The notes under the pieces are model-generated. The model was not told where the DNA came from. It did not search any database and saw only the letters and a list, made by a program, of their open reading frames with translations. This document shows positions 1-7,996 of a stretch of DNA of 14,811 nucleotides, one piece after another; the first letter of the stretch is position 1; each line of letters begins with the position of its first letter. The stretch comes from RGIG9379 sp031553005. Its GTDB lineage: Bacteria; Bacteroidota; Bacteroidia; Bacteroidales; Paludibacteraceae. Where the stretch lies: assembly GCA_031553005.1 (NCBI GenBank), contig JAVBMA010000036.1, positions 1 through 14,811 of the forward strand. Direction: 5' to 3'. The position numbers and the translations under genes were made by a program.

Positions 1-885
1 AAAACGATGAAATAATTTTCCTCCGGACATTTTATAGACAACTACTTGTGGAACAGAAAGCAAGGCTGTTTCGAGTGTTGCCGTTCCGGAGGTTACTACT
101 GCCGACGTTGCCTGTTGCAATAATTCATAAGTCTCGCCGTAAATAACTTTTGCCTGATATCCTGCTAATAAAGATTCATATACGGAGTGCTCAATTGCCG
201 GAGCTCCGGCAATGACTATCTGGTATTCTTTGAAATCAGAAGCAGCTTGCAGCATGATAGGAAGGGAGCTTTTTATTTCTTGCAGTCGGCTTCCGGCCAA
301 CAATGCTATTATCGGTTGGTCTGCAAGTTCGTTCCTCTCAATAAAGTCAGAGAAAGATTCCTTTTTGTGTTTTCGGTTTTCTATGGCATCTACACACGGA
401 TTGCCTACATATTCAACCTGATAATTATGCTTTTTGAAAAAATCAATTTCAAAAGGAAGGATGGAGTAGACTTTATCTACATATTTTTTAATGGATTTTA
501 TTCGGTATTCCTTCCATGCCCACAGTTTCGGAGAGATATAATAATAAACGGAGACATCCGGCAAATGTTCTTTTACAAATTTTGCCATCTTGAGATTAAA
601 ACTTGGATAATCGACCAAGATTAGTGCATCCGGATGAAAAGACAATATCTCTTTTTTACATAGGCGAATATTGTTCAGGACAGTCCGAGCATGAAGTAAA
701 ACAGGGATGATTCCCATAAAAGCCATATCGCGGTAATGTTTTACCATTTGTCCACCTTGTGCCTGCATCAAATCTCCTCCCAGAAAATGAAATTCGGCAT
801 TACTGTCAGTCTCCTTTAATGCTGCCATTAGATTCGAAGCATGTAAATCTCCGGACGCTTCCCCTGCAATTATAAAATATCGCAT
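1..885 (-). CDS. lpxB: Lipid-A-disaccharide synthase LpxB (3'-truncated by window edge)
   Basis: LpxB is a GT19 glycosyltransferase. It condenses UDP-2,3-diacylglucosamine with lipid X to make the lipid A disaccharide at the inner face of the inner membrane. I translated the minus strand from the ATG at 883-885: all 295 codons to the window edge are open. The N terminus reads MRYFIIAGEASGDLHAS, the family hallmark (GEASGDLH at residues 8-15). It is followed by LGGD (35-38), DYPSFN (92-97), ISPKLWAWK (117-125), PFE (144-146), YVGNP (159-163), LLAGSR (195-200) and TSGTATLE (265-272). Family members have about 380 residues, so roughly 85 C-terminal residues lie beyond position 1. It is the last visible gene of a surE - membrane protein - lpxB cluster, 26 nt after the preceding stop codon, so it is probably co-transcribed. 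No frameshift is seen. Confidence 0.95.
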   Translation of the reverse strand, partial: MRYFIIAGEASGDLHASNLMAALKETDSNAEFHFLGGDLMQAQGGQMVKHYRDMAFMGIIPVLLHARTVLNNIRLCKKEILSFHPDALILVDYPSFNLKMAKFVKEHLPDVSVYYYISPKLWAWKEYRIKSIKKYVDKVYSILPFEIDFFKKHNYQVEYVGNPCVDAIENRKHKKESFSDFIERNELADQPIIALLAGSRLQEIKSSLPIMLQAASDFKEYQIVIAGAPAIEHSVYESLLAGYQAKVIYGETYELLQQATSAVVTSGTATLETALLSVPQVVVYKMSGGKLFHRF

Positions 886-911
886 ATATTTAGTTACAAG
901 TGTGATTAGAA

Positions 912-1235
912 TCAAACTTTTAGAATCATGATGATTATAAAAAGAATTGTTGCTACGATCAAACCGCTTGCAGACTTCCATCGCTCTGTTTTGTATAAAA
1001 AAAAGAATGCGATCATATTCGGAATCAAAGCCAATATAGCGGTCTTGACAAACATATAACTATGATATACCCTCATCAAATTGTCATAAAAGGATAGGGA
1101 ACCAAAATTTCCTTTGGTTGAAATCAGGACTATCAGTATGATCGGCAAAATAATAGAAAAAACAAAGCCGATAAGAAAGTTATCATATCGTTTTTTGTTA
1201 TTTATCTGCGAATTCTGTTCTTCTAAAAAATTCAT
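912..1235 (-). CDS. Small three-helix membrane protein of unknown function
   Basis: This 107-residue protein belongs to no family I recognise. It has a polar N terminus rich in Asn, Gln and Lys (residues 1-18). Three strongly hydrophobic stretches follow, at about 19-39, 58-81 and 86-106; the last runs almost to the C terminus (ILFIIIMILKV). Lysine and arginine cluster before helix 1 and between helices 2 and 3 (YKTERWK, 81-87). By the positive-inside rule this suggests a cytoplasmic N terminus. There is no signal peptide and no catalytic motif. The ATG lies 11 nt after the surE stop codon and the gene ends 26 nt before lpxB, so it sits inside a tight minus-strand operon. The context hints at an envelope or lipid A role, but that is guilt by association only. 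The tight spacing and an intact frame with membrane periodicity argue for a real gene. Confidence 0.8.
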   Translation of the reverse strand: MNFLEEQNSQINNKKRYDNFLIGFVFSIILPIILIVLISTKGNFGSLSFYDNLMRVYHSYMFVKTAILALIPNMIAFFFLYKTERWKSASGLIVATILFIIIMILKV

Positions 1236-1246
1236 ATCTGAAATAA

Positions 1247-2032
1247 TTAGTCAATCTTAATTTTTAATTCCCAATCTTTGATCGCGTTGATATATTCTTT
1301 GTTTGAAAGATCGATCGAAGTCGGAACAATCGAAACATATCCGTTGGCTAATGCCCAATCATCAGTATCTTCTGCTTCTGGCTCCTGATTTACAAATTCG
1401 CCTGTCAGCCAATAACCTGTGGAGCCGTTTTTATCCTGCCGGGATTCAAACTCTTCTTTCCAATATCCTAATGCTTGCCGGCATATTTTTACTCCTTTAA
1501 TCTCTCCTGCGGGAATGTTTACATTCAAACAAACTTCGTTAGGGAGTGATTTTTCCAACACCATGCCGATGATTGATTTTACATAATGTGTTGAAGCCGA
1601 AAAATCGGCATCCCAAGAATGATCACAAAGAGAAAAACCAATAGAAGGAATCCTATTAGCGCATCCTTCAAATGCAGCGCCCATTGTTCCCGAATAAATA
1701 ACATTGATGGAGGCATTGGAACCATGATTGATTCCTGATAATAATAAATCCGGTTTCCGGTCTTTAAACAATGCGTAACAGGAAAGCTTAACGCAATCGG
1801 TCGGAGTCCCTGTGCACGAATAGACTGTTAATCGGTTTTCCGAAAATAATTTGGAAAAAACGACCGGATTGTGTGGTGTAATGGCATTAGACATACCAGA
1901 ACGTACAACATCAGGAGCAAAAACCACCACATCGCCAAATAAAAGGGCTATGTCAACAAGTGTATTTATTCCTTTGGCAAAAACTCCGTCATCATTAGTG
2001 ATCAAAATCAAAGGATGACCCTTCTCTTCCAT
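1247..2032 (-). CDS. surE: 5'/3'-nucleotidase SurE
   Basis: SurE is a metal-dependent survival-protein phosphatase that removes phosphate from nucleoside 5'- and 3'-monophosphates in the cytoplasm. The 261-residue product has the family's usual length (about 250-260). Its metal-site motif near the N terminus is LITNDDG, with Asp14 and Asp15. The conserved serine loop is RSGMSN (Ser45), and SGINHGSN supplies Asn102; together these match the known D-D-S-N metal-binding set. GTPTDCVKL (residues 75-83) and YSGTMGAAFEG (113-123) are also typical. The ATG at 2030-2032 is chosen because the conserved LILITNDDG strand begins only a few residues in. It is the first gene of the cluster with the small membrane protein and lpxB. 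Association of surE with lpxB is familiar to me from Bacteroidales genomes, but I could not check it here. Confidence 0.96.
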   Translation of the reverse strand: MEEKGHPLILITNDDGVFAKGINTLVDIALLFGDVVVFAPDVVRSGMSNAITPHNPVVFSKLFSENRLTVYSCTGTPTDCVKLSCYALFKDRKPDLLLSGINHGSNASINVIYSGTMGAAFEGCANRIPSIGFSLCDHSWDADFSASTHYVKSIIGMVLEKSLPNEVCLNVNIPAGEIKGVKICRQALGYWKEEFESRQDKNGSTGYWLTGEFVNQEPEAEDTDDWALANGYVSIVPTSIDLSNKEYINAIKDWELKIKID

Positions 2033-2068
2033 ATAATGTAATTATATTTATGCAATTTTTCAAAGAAA

Positions 2069-2076
2069 CAAACATA
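2069..2076 (-). promoter_or_regulatory. Candidate -7 element for the surE-lpxB cluster
   Basis: On the minus strand this reads TATGTTTG, a full match to the Bacteroidetes -7 consensus TAnnTTTG, 36 bases before the surE start codon. No TTTG lies at the expected 19-21 bp upstream; the nearest CAAA complement (2107-2110) is 30 bp away. AT-rich DNA yields such matches by chance, so this is tentative. Confidence 0.35.
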
Positions 2077-2277
2077 CATAAAAATCACGAATTATAGATG
2101 TGCTTACAAAAAGTAAATGCTGAAATTTTTATGAAACAAACAAAATTTGAAATATAAAATTTGGTATGACAACTTAATAAATGGATATCTTTTCGCAGAT
2201 TGAAATTCAGAAACCTTTCTTTTTAGACTGTTTTTATATTTTTTTAAGTAGTATGAAAGAGATATATAATCAAGGAC

Positions 2278-2314
2278 ACAAAAAAGCCTCTAAAATTCAT
2301 CGAATTTTAGAGGC
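2278..2314 (-). terminator. Rho-independent terminator of tRNA-Asp
   Basis: The arms 2286-2298 and 2302-2314 form a perfect 13-bp stem with a 3-nt loop. On the minus strand the stem is followed by a run of T (complement of 2280-2285). It starts two bases after the encoded CCA of the tRNA. The stem can be extended by A-T pairs that reach into the A of CCA. Confidence 0.9.
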
Positions 2315-2316
2315 TT

Positions 2317-2393
2317 TGGCGGTATGGACGGGACTCGAACCCGCGACCCCCTGCGTGACAGGCAGGTATTCTAACCAACTGAACTACCACACC
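2317..2393 (-). tRNA. tRNA-Asp, anticodon GTC
   Basis: Read on the minus strand, the acceptor arm GGTGTGG (2387-2393) pairs with CCATACC (2321-2327) through one G-T wobble. The anticodon stem-loop is CCTGC-CTGTCAC-GCAGG with anticodon GTC (complement of 2357-2359), which decodes Asp. The T arm carries the canonical GGTTCGAGTCC. The discriminator base is G (2320), and the 3' CCA is encoded (2317-2319). Total length is 77 nt including CCA. It is a solitary tRNA gene with its own promoter and terminator, between surE and malQ. Confidence 0.97.
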
Positions 2394-2421
2394 GTTTAAA
2401 GAGTGTCTTTTAAAGACATTG

Positions 2422-2453
2422 CAAATGTAGATACAAAAATTGATTTCAGCAAT
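2422..2453 (-). promoter_or_regulatory. Promoter of tRNA-Asp
   Basis: On the minus strand, ATTG (2450-2453; 3 of 4 to TTTG) is followed after 20 bp by TACATTTG (2422-2429), a perfect TAnnTTTG. This fits the Bacteroidetes housekeeping promoter layout. The start would fall about 20 nt upstream of the mature tRNA 5' end. The short leader contains a near-palindrome at 2404-2418 (TGTCTTT-T-AAAGACA). Confidence 0.6.
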
Positions 2454-2652
2454 AGCTTTTGAATCCTTTTGCAAGAAAATACTGAATAATTAAGCTCTTT
2501 AAGTAACTCCAGGATGGTGGAAATATTGATTATTAGTCGTTTATTCTGCACTTATTTTTTACCGTTTTCAATAAAAAAATTACGCAATAATACATTACTC
2601 GTTGTTTTTTGTATATTTTTGAGTGGGTTGACTCACTTTTATTGTAATAATT

Positions 2653-5322
2653 TTATCTTCCAGCCTGCTTAATCATTGTTTTCATCAACCGATTGAAATC
2701 ATCTTGTTTTAAAAGATCTTCCAGATTGAGGTGCATCCTGTATTTCCAGTGGTTATCCGGATTGGCAGGATCGTTGATACGTTCGTTAAAAGTCTGTTTC
2801 CATCTCAATCCACCATCCATGCCGATCCAGTCCTGAAACGGAAATATTACCCACATAGCAGGCGAGTAAAGATGTTTTTCTACGATCTGCTGGCAAATCC
2901 AAGGTTCACAGAACATAGGAGCGAGGCCATATTCGTGCAATACATTATTGAAATAACGTTGGGTGCGCTGATGATCTTCTTCCCACCATGCACGTATTGT
3001 ACTCATGTCATGGGTAGAGGATGTACAAACAGACAAATATGGAATGTTTTCCAATACTTCAAATTCAACATCTATTTGTTTAGGCATTCGTTGTATCTCC
3101 AGAGTTAAGATTTCCAATTGTGACATAACTTGCGGAACACAATGAGGTATCATTCCCAAATCTTCTCCACAGACCATCATATTGGTCGAATTGATTAATG
3201 GTGGAAGTTTTTCTAATGCCTGATTTTTCCAAAACTCATTGTGCCGAGTATAATAATAATAGACGTATAACTTATTAAGCGCCTCTTTTGTTGAAGTATC
3301 CAATACCCGGAATGCCAGACTTTGATGTATAGCAATCCTTGGGTGATACTTCTCTTTTTCTTTTAAGTCAGGAATAAATAAAACCTCGCAAACTAGTGAC
3401 ATCAATCCGTTTTTGATTGCTAACTCTTCCGGAGTTGAGGCGTTGGTAAAGAGTTGCTCTATCTTTTTCTGTGTTCCGACTTCTTTTTTTAATTGAAAAC
3501 GATTATTTTCAATTGATTTCAGGTATTTTTTCTTGACAATACTTTTGCATTCTCCAAATAATTCGTCCAGATATGTTTCGCAAATATATGGCTGGCAAAA
3601 TTCTTTTTCATCAAACCGGATTCCGAATTTTTCAATCTCTTTTACCGAAAGAGGAAGGGCAGGAGAGAATTGTCCCAACAATCCCCATACCTGATCGTTA
3701 GGAATACGGAAAATGCGAAAGAAGCCTAAAATATGGTCAATTCGGTATGCATCAAAATATTGGGACATATTTTGGAATCGTTGTTTCCACCATTGGTAGT
3801 TGTCTTTGGCCATTTCACTCCAATTATAAGTTGGAAATCCCCAGTTCTGACCTATTTTGGAAAAGTCGTCAGGTGGAGCACCGGTTTGTCCGGTACAGTC
3901 GAACAAATGCGGATGTGTCCATGTTTCTACACTATTACGGTTTACTCCGATAGGAATATCACCTTTCAATGCAATTCCCTTCTCATGTGCATAATCAGCA
4001 ACTTCGGATAATTGGTTGTGTAAATGGAATTGTACAAAAAAATGAATAGCAATGTCATTGTAAACCTTGCTTTTGGGATTACAATATTCTTCGATTCTTT
4101 TGGGCTGAAATGTCGCGTCTTTTCTCCATTGTGAGAAGTCTATCGTTTGGTATTTATCGCGTAGAAAACAAAAAACGGCATACGGCAACAGCCAGTTTTT
4201 ATTTTCTTCATAAAAACGCAGATATTCTTTACTCTTAAATGTTTTAGTTTTCTCTTTCTTATATAATTCGGTGATAAATTCCCACTTGTATTTGTTTACA
4301 GCTTCGTAATCTACGTACTTGTAAGAGTTGAGTTCTTTTCTTAATGCCTCATACTGCTGGATATTTGCAATTTTACCAACCTTTTCAAGGTTCAAGTACA
4401 TTGGATGCAGTGCAAATACCGATATGGAATTATAAGGATAAGAATCTTTCCATTTATGGAAAGTTGTTGTATCATTAATCGGCAATGTCTGGATAATTCT
4501 CTGTCCGGTTTTTGCCGCCCAGTCGATCAGTAATTTAAGATCTTCAAACTCTCCGGTACCAAATCCTTTGTTTGAACGAAGGGAAAATACCGGGATTGCA
4601 ACCCCGGCTCCTTTAAATTCCGGAATCTTGAAATCCGGCATTTTATCATTTATGATAATAAGGTCGGTAGATAAGGATTCAATAGGATTGAGATACCTGT
4701 TAGGCCCTTCTTCCCAACGGATTACAGTCTCATTCTTTTTGTCGAGGATAACATATTTATATTCTATAGGGAAAAAGATTTTGTTGGCGTCGCATACAAG
4801 ATGAAATTGAGGAAATTCGCCTCCGTCCATTTCCTGCATATCGGCTTCCGTCCATTTCCCTAAAAAAGTATCGCTTCCGCTGATTGCTAAAACATGCTCG
4901 TTGCTGACTTGCGGAAACATAGTATTGAAAACAATCGGAATTTTAAATTCTTTCAGCTCTTTTTTTACAACGGCATGCGCCATTATACTTTTGGAAAAAA
5001 CCGCCGATAACATGGCTTTTGAAATCGGGTTTTCTTCAATAAAATGATCGTAAACACGTATTTCTTTATAATCTAATGTTTGGATGTCGAAAGAGTGGGA
5101 TAGTGGTGTTTCTTCCCGTATGATTTCTCCTTCTTTACAGATAAAGTAGGAATATTCAAATTTATTTGAATAAGTTTGAATTGTGGCTTTCCAACCTTCG
5201 TAGGTATATTTTAGAGGAATAGCATGCTCTTCAGTTAAACCTAGTTCAGGAATATTTCCGGTAATAAATAAGTCTTCTCCGAAAGCGGATTCGTATGGGA
5301 GTATAAATGTAATAAAAGCCAT
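2653..5322 (-). CDS. malQ: 4-alpha-glucanotransferase (GH77) with two N-terminal CBM20-like modules
   Basis: This is amylomaltase/disproportionating enzyme: it transfers alpha-1,4-glucan segments between maltodextrins and releases glucose. The 889-residue protein is much longer than E. coli MalQ (about 690). Residues about 1-100 (FGEDLFITGNIPELG) and 125-230 (NEHVLAISGSDTFLGKW) look like two consecutive CBM20 starch-binding modules, the DPE2-type layout usual in Bacteroidetes. The GH77 barrel begins near residue 238 (GAGVAIPVFSLRSNKGFGTGEF). Predicted catalytic residues are the nucleophile Asp529 in YRIDHILGFFR, the acid/base Glu720 in CGEDLG and Asp772 in STHDMSTIR. Also conserved are DIPIGVNRNS (455-464) and GAPPDDF (481-487). 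No signal peptide is seen, so it should act in the cytoplasm on imported maltodextrins. It stands alone between tRNA-Asp and pnp; no sus or mal genes are adjacent. Confidence 0.96.
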   Translation of the reverse strand: MAFITFILPYESAFGEDLFITGNIPELGLTEEHAIPLKYTYEGWKATIQTYSNKFEYSYFICKEGEIIREETPLSHSFDIQTLDYKEIRVYDHFIEENPISKAMLSAVFSKSIMAHAVVKKELKEFKIPIVFNTMFPQVSNEHVLAISGSDTFLGKWTEADMQEMDGGEFPQFHLVCDANKIFFPIEYKYVILDKKNETVIRWEEGPNRYLNPIESLSTDLIIINDKMPDFKIPEFKGAGVAIPVFSLRSNKGFGTGEFEDLKLLIDWAAKTGQRIIQTLPINDTTTFHKWKDSYPYNSISVFALHPMYLNLEKVGKIANIQQYEALRKELNSYKYVDYEAVNKYKWEFITELYKKEKTKTFKSKEYLRFYEENKNWLLPYAVFCFLRDKYQTIDFSQWRKDATFQPKRIEEYCNPKSKVYNDIAIHFFVQFHLHNQLSEVADYAHEKGIALKGDIPIGVNRNSVETWTHPHLFDCTGQTGAPPDDFSKIGQNWGFPTYNWSEMAKDNYQWWKQRFQNMSQYFDAYRIDHILGFFRIFRIPNDQVWGLLGQFSPALPLSVKEIEKFGIRFDEKEFCQPYICETYLDELFGECKSIVKKKYLKSIENNRFQLKKEVGTQKKIEQLFTNASTPEELAIKNGLMSLVCEVLFIPDLKEKEKYHPRIAIHQSLAFRVLDTSTKEALNKLYVYYYYTRHNEFWKNQALEKLPPLINSTNMMVCGEDLGMIPHCVPQVMSQLEILTLEIQRMPKQIDVEFEVLENIPYLSVCTSSTHDMSTIRAWWEEDHQRTQRYFNNVLHEYGLAPMFCEPWICQQIVEKHLYSPAMWVIFPFQDWIGMDGGLRWKQTFNERINDPANPDNHWKYRMHLNLEDLLKQDDFNRLMKTMIKQAGR

Positions 5323-5351
5323 AATTGTCTAATTTTAAGAGCTTAATTTTC

Positions 5352-5359
5352 CAAAAATA
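5352..5359 (-). promoter_or_regulatory. Candidate malQ -7 element
   Basis: The minus strand reads TATTTTTG, a full match to TAnnTTTG, about 30 nt before the malQ start. The best -33 candidate is TTTA (complement of 5378-5381) at 18 bp spacing, which is weak. Confidence 0.4.
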
Positions 5360-5363
5360 AGAA

Positions 5364-5454
5364 AAAATAGGTTGATTTAAAAGAATATATACCTAAAAAT
5401 AGGATAAAAATGGGATTGTAGGTAAAATGGGATACATTATACGGAAAATAGGAT
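5364..5454. repeat. Cluster of short AAAATRGG(AT) direct repeats upstream of malQ
   Basis: Four copies of AAAATRGGAT start at 5396, 5407, 5424 and 5445; a partial copy AAAATAGG starts at 5364. The centre-to-centre spacings are irregular (32, 11, 17 and 21 bp). All lie just upstream of the putative malQ -7 element and downstream of the pnp terminator. They could be binding sites for a regulator, or simply low-complexity drift. Confidence 0.5.
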
Positions 5455-5532
5455 TTTATTGAAGAGGTAACTTGTTGAGAGTGTAGCATATTGAGAGAAT
5501 AACGTCAGGTCGTTTTCCCTGTAATTTGCGCC

Positions 5533-5575
5533 GAAAAAGAAAAAAGCCGTTTTTCCAAAAAAGAAAAACGGCTTT
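5533..5575 (-). terminator. Rho-independent terminator of pnp
   Basis: The arms 5543-5555 and 5563-5575 (core AAAGCCGTTTTTC) form a perfect 13-bp stem with a 7-nt loop. On the minus strand a T-rich tail follows (complement of 5533-5545). The stem begins about 20 nt after the pnp stop codon. Confidence 0.93.
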
Positions 5576-5595
5576 GAATATTCATCTTACTACAA

Positions 5596-7728
5596 TTATT
5601 TATCTTCTTTCGGAGGACGAGGAAGTAATGTTTTGCGGGAAAGTTTGAATTTTCCTGATTTAGGGTCAATTTCCAATAATTTTACATCGATAATGTCTCC
5701 TTCTTTCAATCCGGTTTGTTCCATCGTTTCGAAACGTTGCCAGTCTATTTCCGAGATGTGTAGCAATCCTTCTTTTCCAGGCATAAATTCAACAAATGCT
5801 CCGTATGGCATAATAGATTTTACTTTTGCAGGATAAGTTTCGCCAATTTCCGGAATAGCAACAATCGCTTTGACACGGGCTAATGCAGTATCAATAGATT
5901 CTTTGTTAACGGCTGATATCTCAATATGACCTTGATTGTCAATTTCTTCGATGGAAATTGTAGCTCCCGATTTTTCTTGTATGTCTTGAATGATTTTTCC
6001 ACCGGGGCCAATAACAGCTCCGATCATTTCTTTCGGAATAACCATTTTTACAATACGAGGAGCATTGTCTTTCAAGTCTGCACGAGGCTCAGATATCGTT
6101 TCTGTGATTTTTCCGAGTATGTGCATACGCCCATCACGTGCTTGATTAAGGGCTTTTTCTAAAATTTCGTATGAAAGGCCGTCAACTTTGATATCCATCT
6201 GAGTGGCAGTAATACCGTCTTTGGTTCCGGTTACTTTAAAGTCCATGTCTCCCAAGTGGTCTTCATCTCCGAGAATATCGGAAAGAACTGAGAATTTTAC
6301 ATTTCCTTTATCGGTAATTAGTCCCATGGCAATACCTGAAACCGGTTTTTTGATTTCAACTCCCGCATCCATCAATGCTAATGTTCCCGCACAAACGGTA
6401 GCCATAGAAGAAGAACCGTTTGATTCGAGAATGTCGGAAACAACACGTACTACATACGGATAACCTTTCGGGATCATACGTTTTAAAGCACGGTGAGCAA
6501 GGTTTCCGTGTCCGATCTCACGACGGCCTACACCACGTTGGGGTTTAGCTTCTCCTGTAGAGAAAGGAGGGAAGTTATAATGCAATAAGAAACGTTCACG
6601 TCCTTGTAGCAATACTTCATCTATGATTTTTTCGTCTTGTTTTGTTCCTAGTGTAACAGTTGTAAGCGACTGTGTTTCGCCACGGGTGAAGATTGCAGAG
6701 CCATGAGCGCCCGGAAGATAATCTATTTCACTCCAGATAGGGCGGATTTCAGTAGTAGAACGTCCGTCAAGGCGCTTGCCTTCGTCTAAGATAGAACGGC
6801 GCATTGCTTCTTTTTCAACCGCATGGTAATAACGGTCTATTAAGGACGCTTGTTCAGCAGCTTTTTCCGGATCTAATTCTGCAATATATTCGGCTTTGAT
6901 AGCTTCGAATTTTTCGCCTCTGTCGTGTTTGTTTGTATTTCCTGAAGTCGCAATTGCGTAAGCTTTAGCATAGCATTTGTCCCAGATATCTTTGTTTAAC
7001 TCTTCGTCGTTTTCTTCGTGGCAATAAACGCGTTTAACGGATTTACCAACCATTTCGGTCAATTCCATTTGAGCTTTGCAATGAACTTTGATTGCATCAT
7101 GAGCAACCTTCAAAGCATCAAGTAAGTCAGCTTCCGAAACTTCGTCCATTTCGCCTTCTACCATCATGATGTTGTCGTATGTTGCACCCACCATAATATC
7201 CATATCAGCGCCTTTCAGTTCGTCTAAAGTCGGATTAAGGACAAATTTACCGTTGATACGTGCTACACGCACCTCAGAGATAGGACCATTAAAAGGAATA
7301 TCGGAAACGGCAATAGCAGCAGAAGCAGCTAAACCTGCCAATGCATCCGGTTGATCTTTTCCGTCTGATGAAATAAGCATAACATTCACAAATGTGTCGG
7401 CATGGTAATCGTCCGGAAATAATGGACGGAGCGCCCGGTCAACCAAGCGGGATACTAATATTTCGTAATCGGAAGCACGTCCTTCCCGGCGAGTGAATCC
7501 ACCCGGAAATTTTCCGTTGGCTGCAAATTTTTCTTTGTATTCAACTGTAAGCGGCATGAAGTCTGTTCCCGGTACTGCATTTTTTGCAGAACAAACTGTG
7601 GCAAGCAACATAGTGTTGCCCATGCGTACCACAACCGATCCGTCAGCTTGTTTTGCCAACTTTCCGGTTTCGATCGTGATGGTTCTTCCATCGCCTAAAT
7701 CGATCGTTTTTGTAATAGCATTCGTCAT
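5596..7728 (-). CDS. pnp: Polyribonucleotide nucleotidyltransferase (PNPase)
   Basis: PNPase degrades RNA 3' to 5' by phosphorolysis, releasing nucleoside diphosphates, as a homotrimer in the cytoplasm. From the ATG at 7726-7728 the product has 710 residues, a normal length. A TTG 21 nt upstream is in frame, but the ATG is preferred because conserved sequence starts directly after it (KTIDLGDGRTITIETGKL). Domains in order are RNase PH-like 1 (about 10-230, with GFTRREGR at 77-84), an alpha linker, and catalytic RNase PH-like 2 (about 320-550). The second core has SNGSSSMATVCAG (436-448) and Asp488/Asp494 in GDEDHLGD, matching the E. coli catalytic aspartates. A KH domain (AVIGPGGKII, 571-580) and an S1 domain (about 628-698, PYGAFVEF) follow. 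The C-terminal tail is short (PRPPKEDK). Its frequent partner rpsO is not beside it. It ends in a strong terminator. Confidence 0.98.
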   Translation of the reverse strand: MTNAITKTIDLGDGRTITIETGKLAKQADGSVVVRMGNTMLLATVCSAKNAVPGTDFMPLTVEYKEKFAANGKFPGGFTRREGRASDYEILVSRLVDRALRPLFPDDYHADTFVNVMLISSDGKDQPDALAGLAASAAIAVSDIPFNGPISEVRVARINGKFVLNPTLDELKGADMDIMVGATYDNIMMVEGEMDEVSEADLLDALKVAHDAIKVHCKAQMELTEMVGKSVKRVYCHEENDEELNKDIWDKCYAKAYAIATSGNTNKHDRGEKFEAIKAEYIAELDPEKAAEQASLIDRYYHAVEKEAMRRSILDEGKRLDGRSTTEIRPIWSEIDYLPGAHGSAIFTRGETQSLTTVTLGTKQDEKIIDEVLLQGRERFLLHYNFPPFSTGEAKPQRGVGRREIGHGNLAHRALKRMIPKGYPYVVRVVSDILESNGSSSMATVCAGTLALMDAGVEIKKPVSGIAMGLITDKGNVKFSVLSDILGDEDHLGDMDFKVTGTKDGITATQMDIKVDGLSYEILEKALNQARDGRMHILGKITETISEPRADLKDNAPRIVKMVIPKEMIGAVIGPGGKIIQDIQEKSGATISIEEIDNQGHIEISAVNKESIDTALARVKAIVAIPEIGETYPAKVKSIMPYGAFVEFMPGKEGLLHISEIDWQRFETMEQTGLKEGDIIDVKLLEIDPKSGKFKLSRKTLLPRPPKEDK

Positions 7729-7755
7729 TTTTTTCGTCTTTTTAATCAAATTTCA

Positions 7756-7763
7756 CAAAGATA
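7756..7763 (-). promoter_or_regulatory. Candidate pnp -7 element
   Basis: The minus strand reads TATCTTTG, a full TAnnTTTG match, 27 bases before the pnp ATG. No TTTG sits at the right distance. Instead, upstream there is a short inverted repeat TCCGG...CCGGA (7777-7797). Confidence 0.45.
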
Positions 7764-7869
7764 GAAAGATTATTCTGTCCGGAAGCTTTTTTGCCGGAAA
7801 AGTTTAGCTATAAATAAAGTAAACAAGTTTAAAGTAGACGAGTAAATGGGAAAGTATGTAGGATTAAAA

Positions 7870-7929
7870 CTACAGAGACACAGAGAGCATGGATTTATTT
7901 ATTTTTCCGTGTTCTCTGTGCCTCTGTGG
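7870..7929. repeat. Long imperfect inverted repeat (CACAGAG type) between the M24 peptidase gene and pnp
   Basis: The arms 7870-7892 and 7907-7929 are 23 nt each around a 14-nt AT-only loop. The arms differ at four positions, all transitions. In a plus-strand transcript three of these are G-U wobbles and one an A-C mismatch; the minus-strand transcript would have three mismatches. Each arm carries a tandem pair of ACAGAG units. From memory, related CACAGAG-rich repeats are scattered in many Bacteroidetes genomes. It lies about 70 nt after the M24 peptidase stop and could act as its 3' hairpin, although it lacks a good T-tract on that strand. Confidence 0.8.
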
Positions 7930-7996
7930 TTAATTAAAAATAGATGATATAGAAAATAATGATTTTTCTATAAAATATTATTGTGATCGGATTTTT

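Noticed and set aside
187..624. Plus-strand open frames of 145 and 69 codons at the left edge
   Set aside because: They lie wholly within lpxB, whose minus-strand frame is open to the window edge and carries all family motifs.
2181..2399. 72-codon plus-strand frame
   Set aside because: It runs through the terminator and the antisense of tRNA-Asp; the protein has no recognisable features.
2621..2640. Possible terminator hairpin (AGTGGG...CTCACT followed by TTTT) after malQ
   Set aside because: The stem is short with a wobble, and the T-tract lies on the plus strand, where no gene precedes it. On the malQ strand it has a mismatch and no T-tract.
7729..7749. TTG start extending PNPase by seven residues
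   Set aside because: The extension is lysine-rich and unlike PNPase N termini, while the ATG at 7726-7728 matches the family start.
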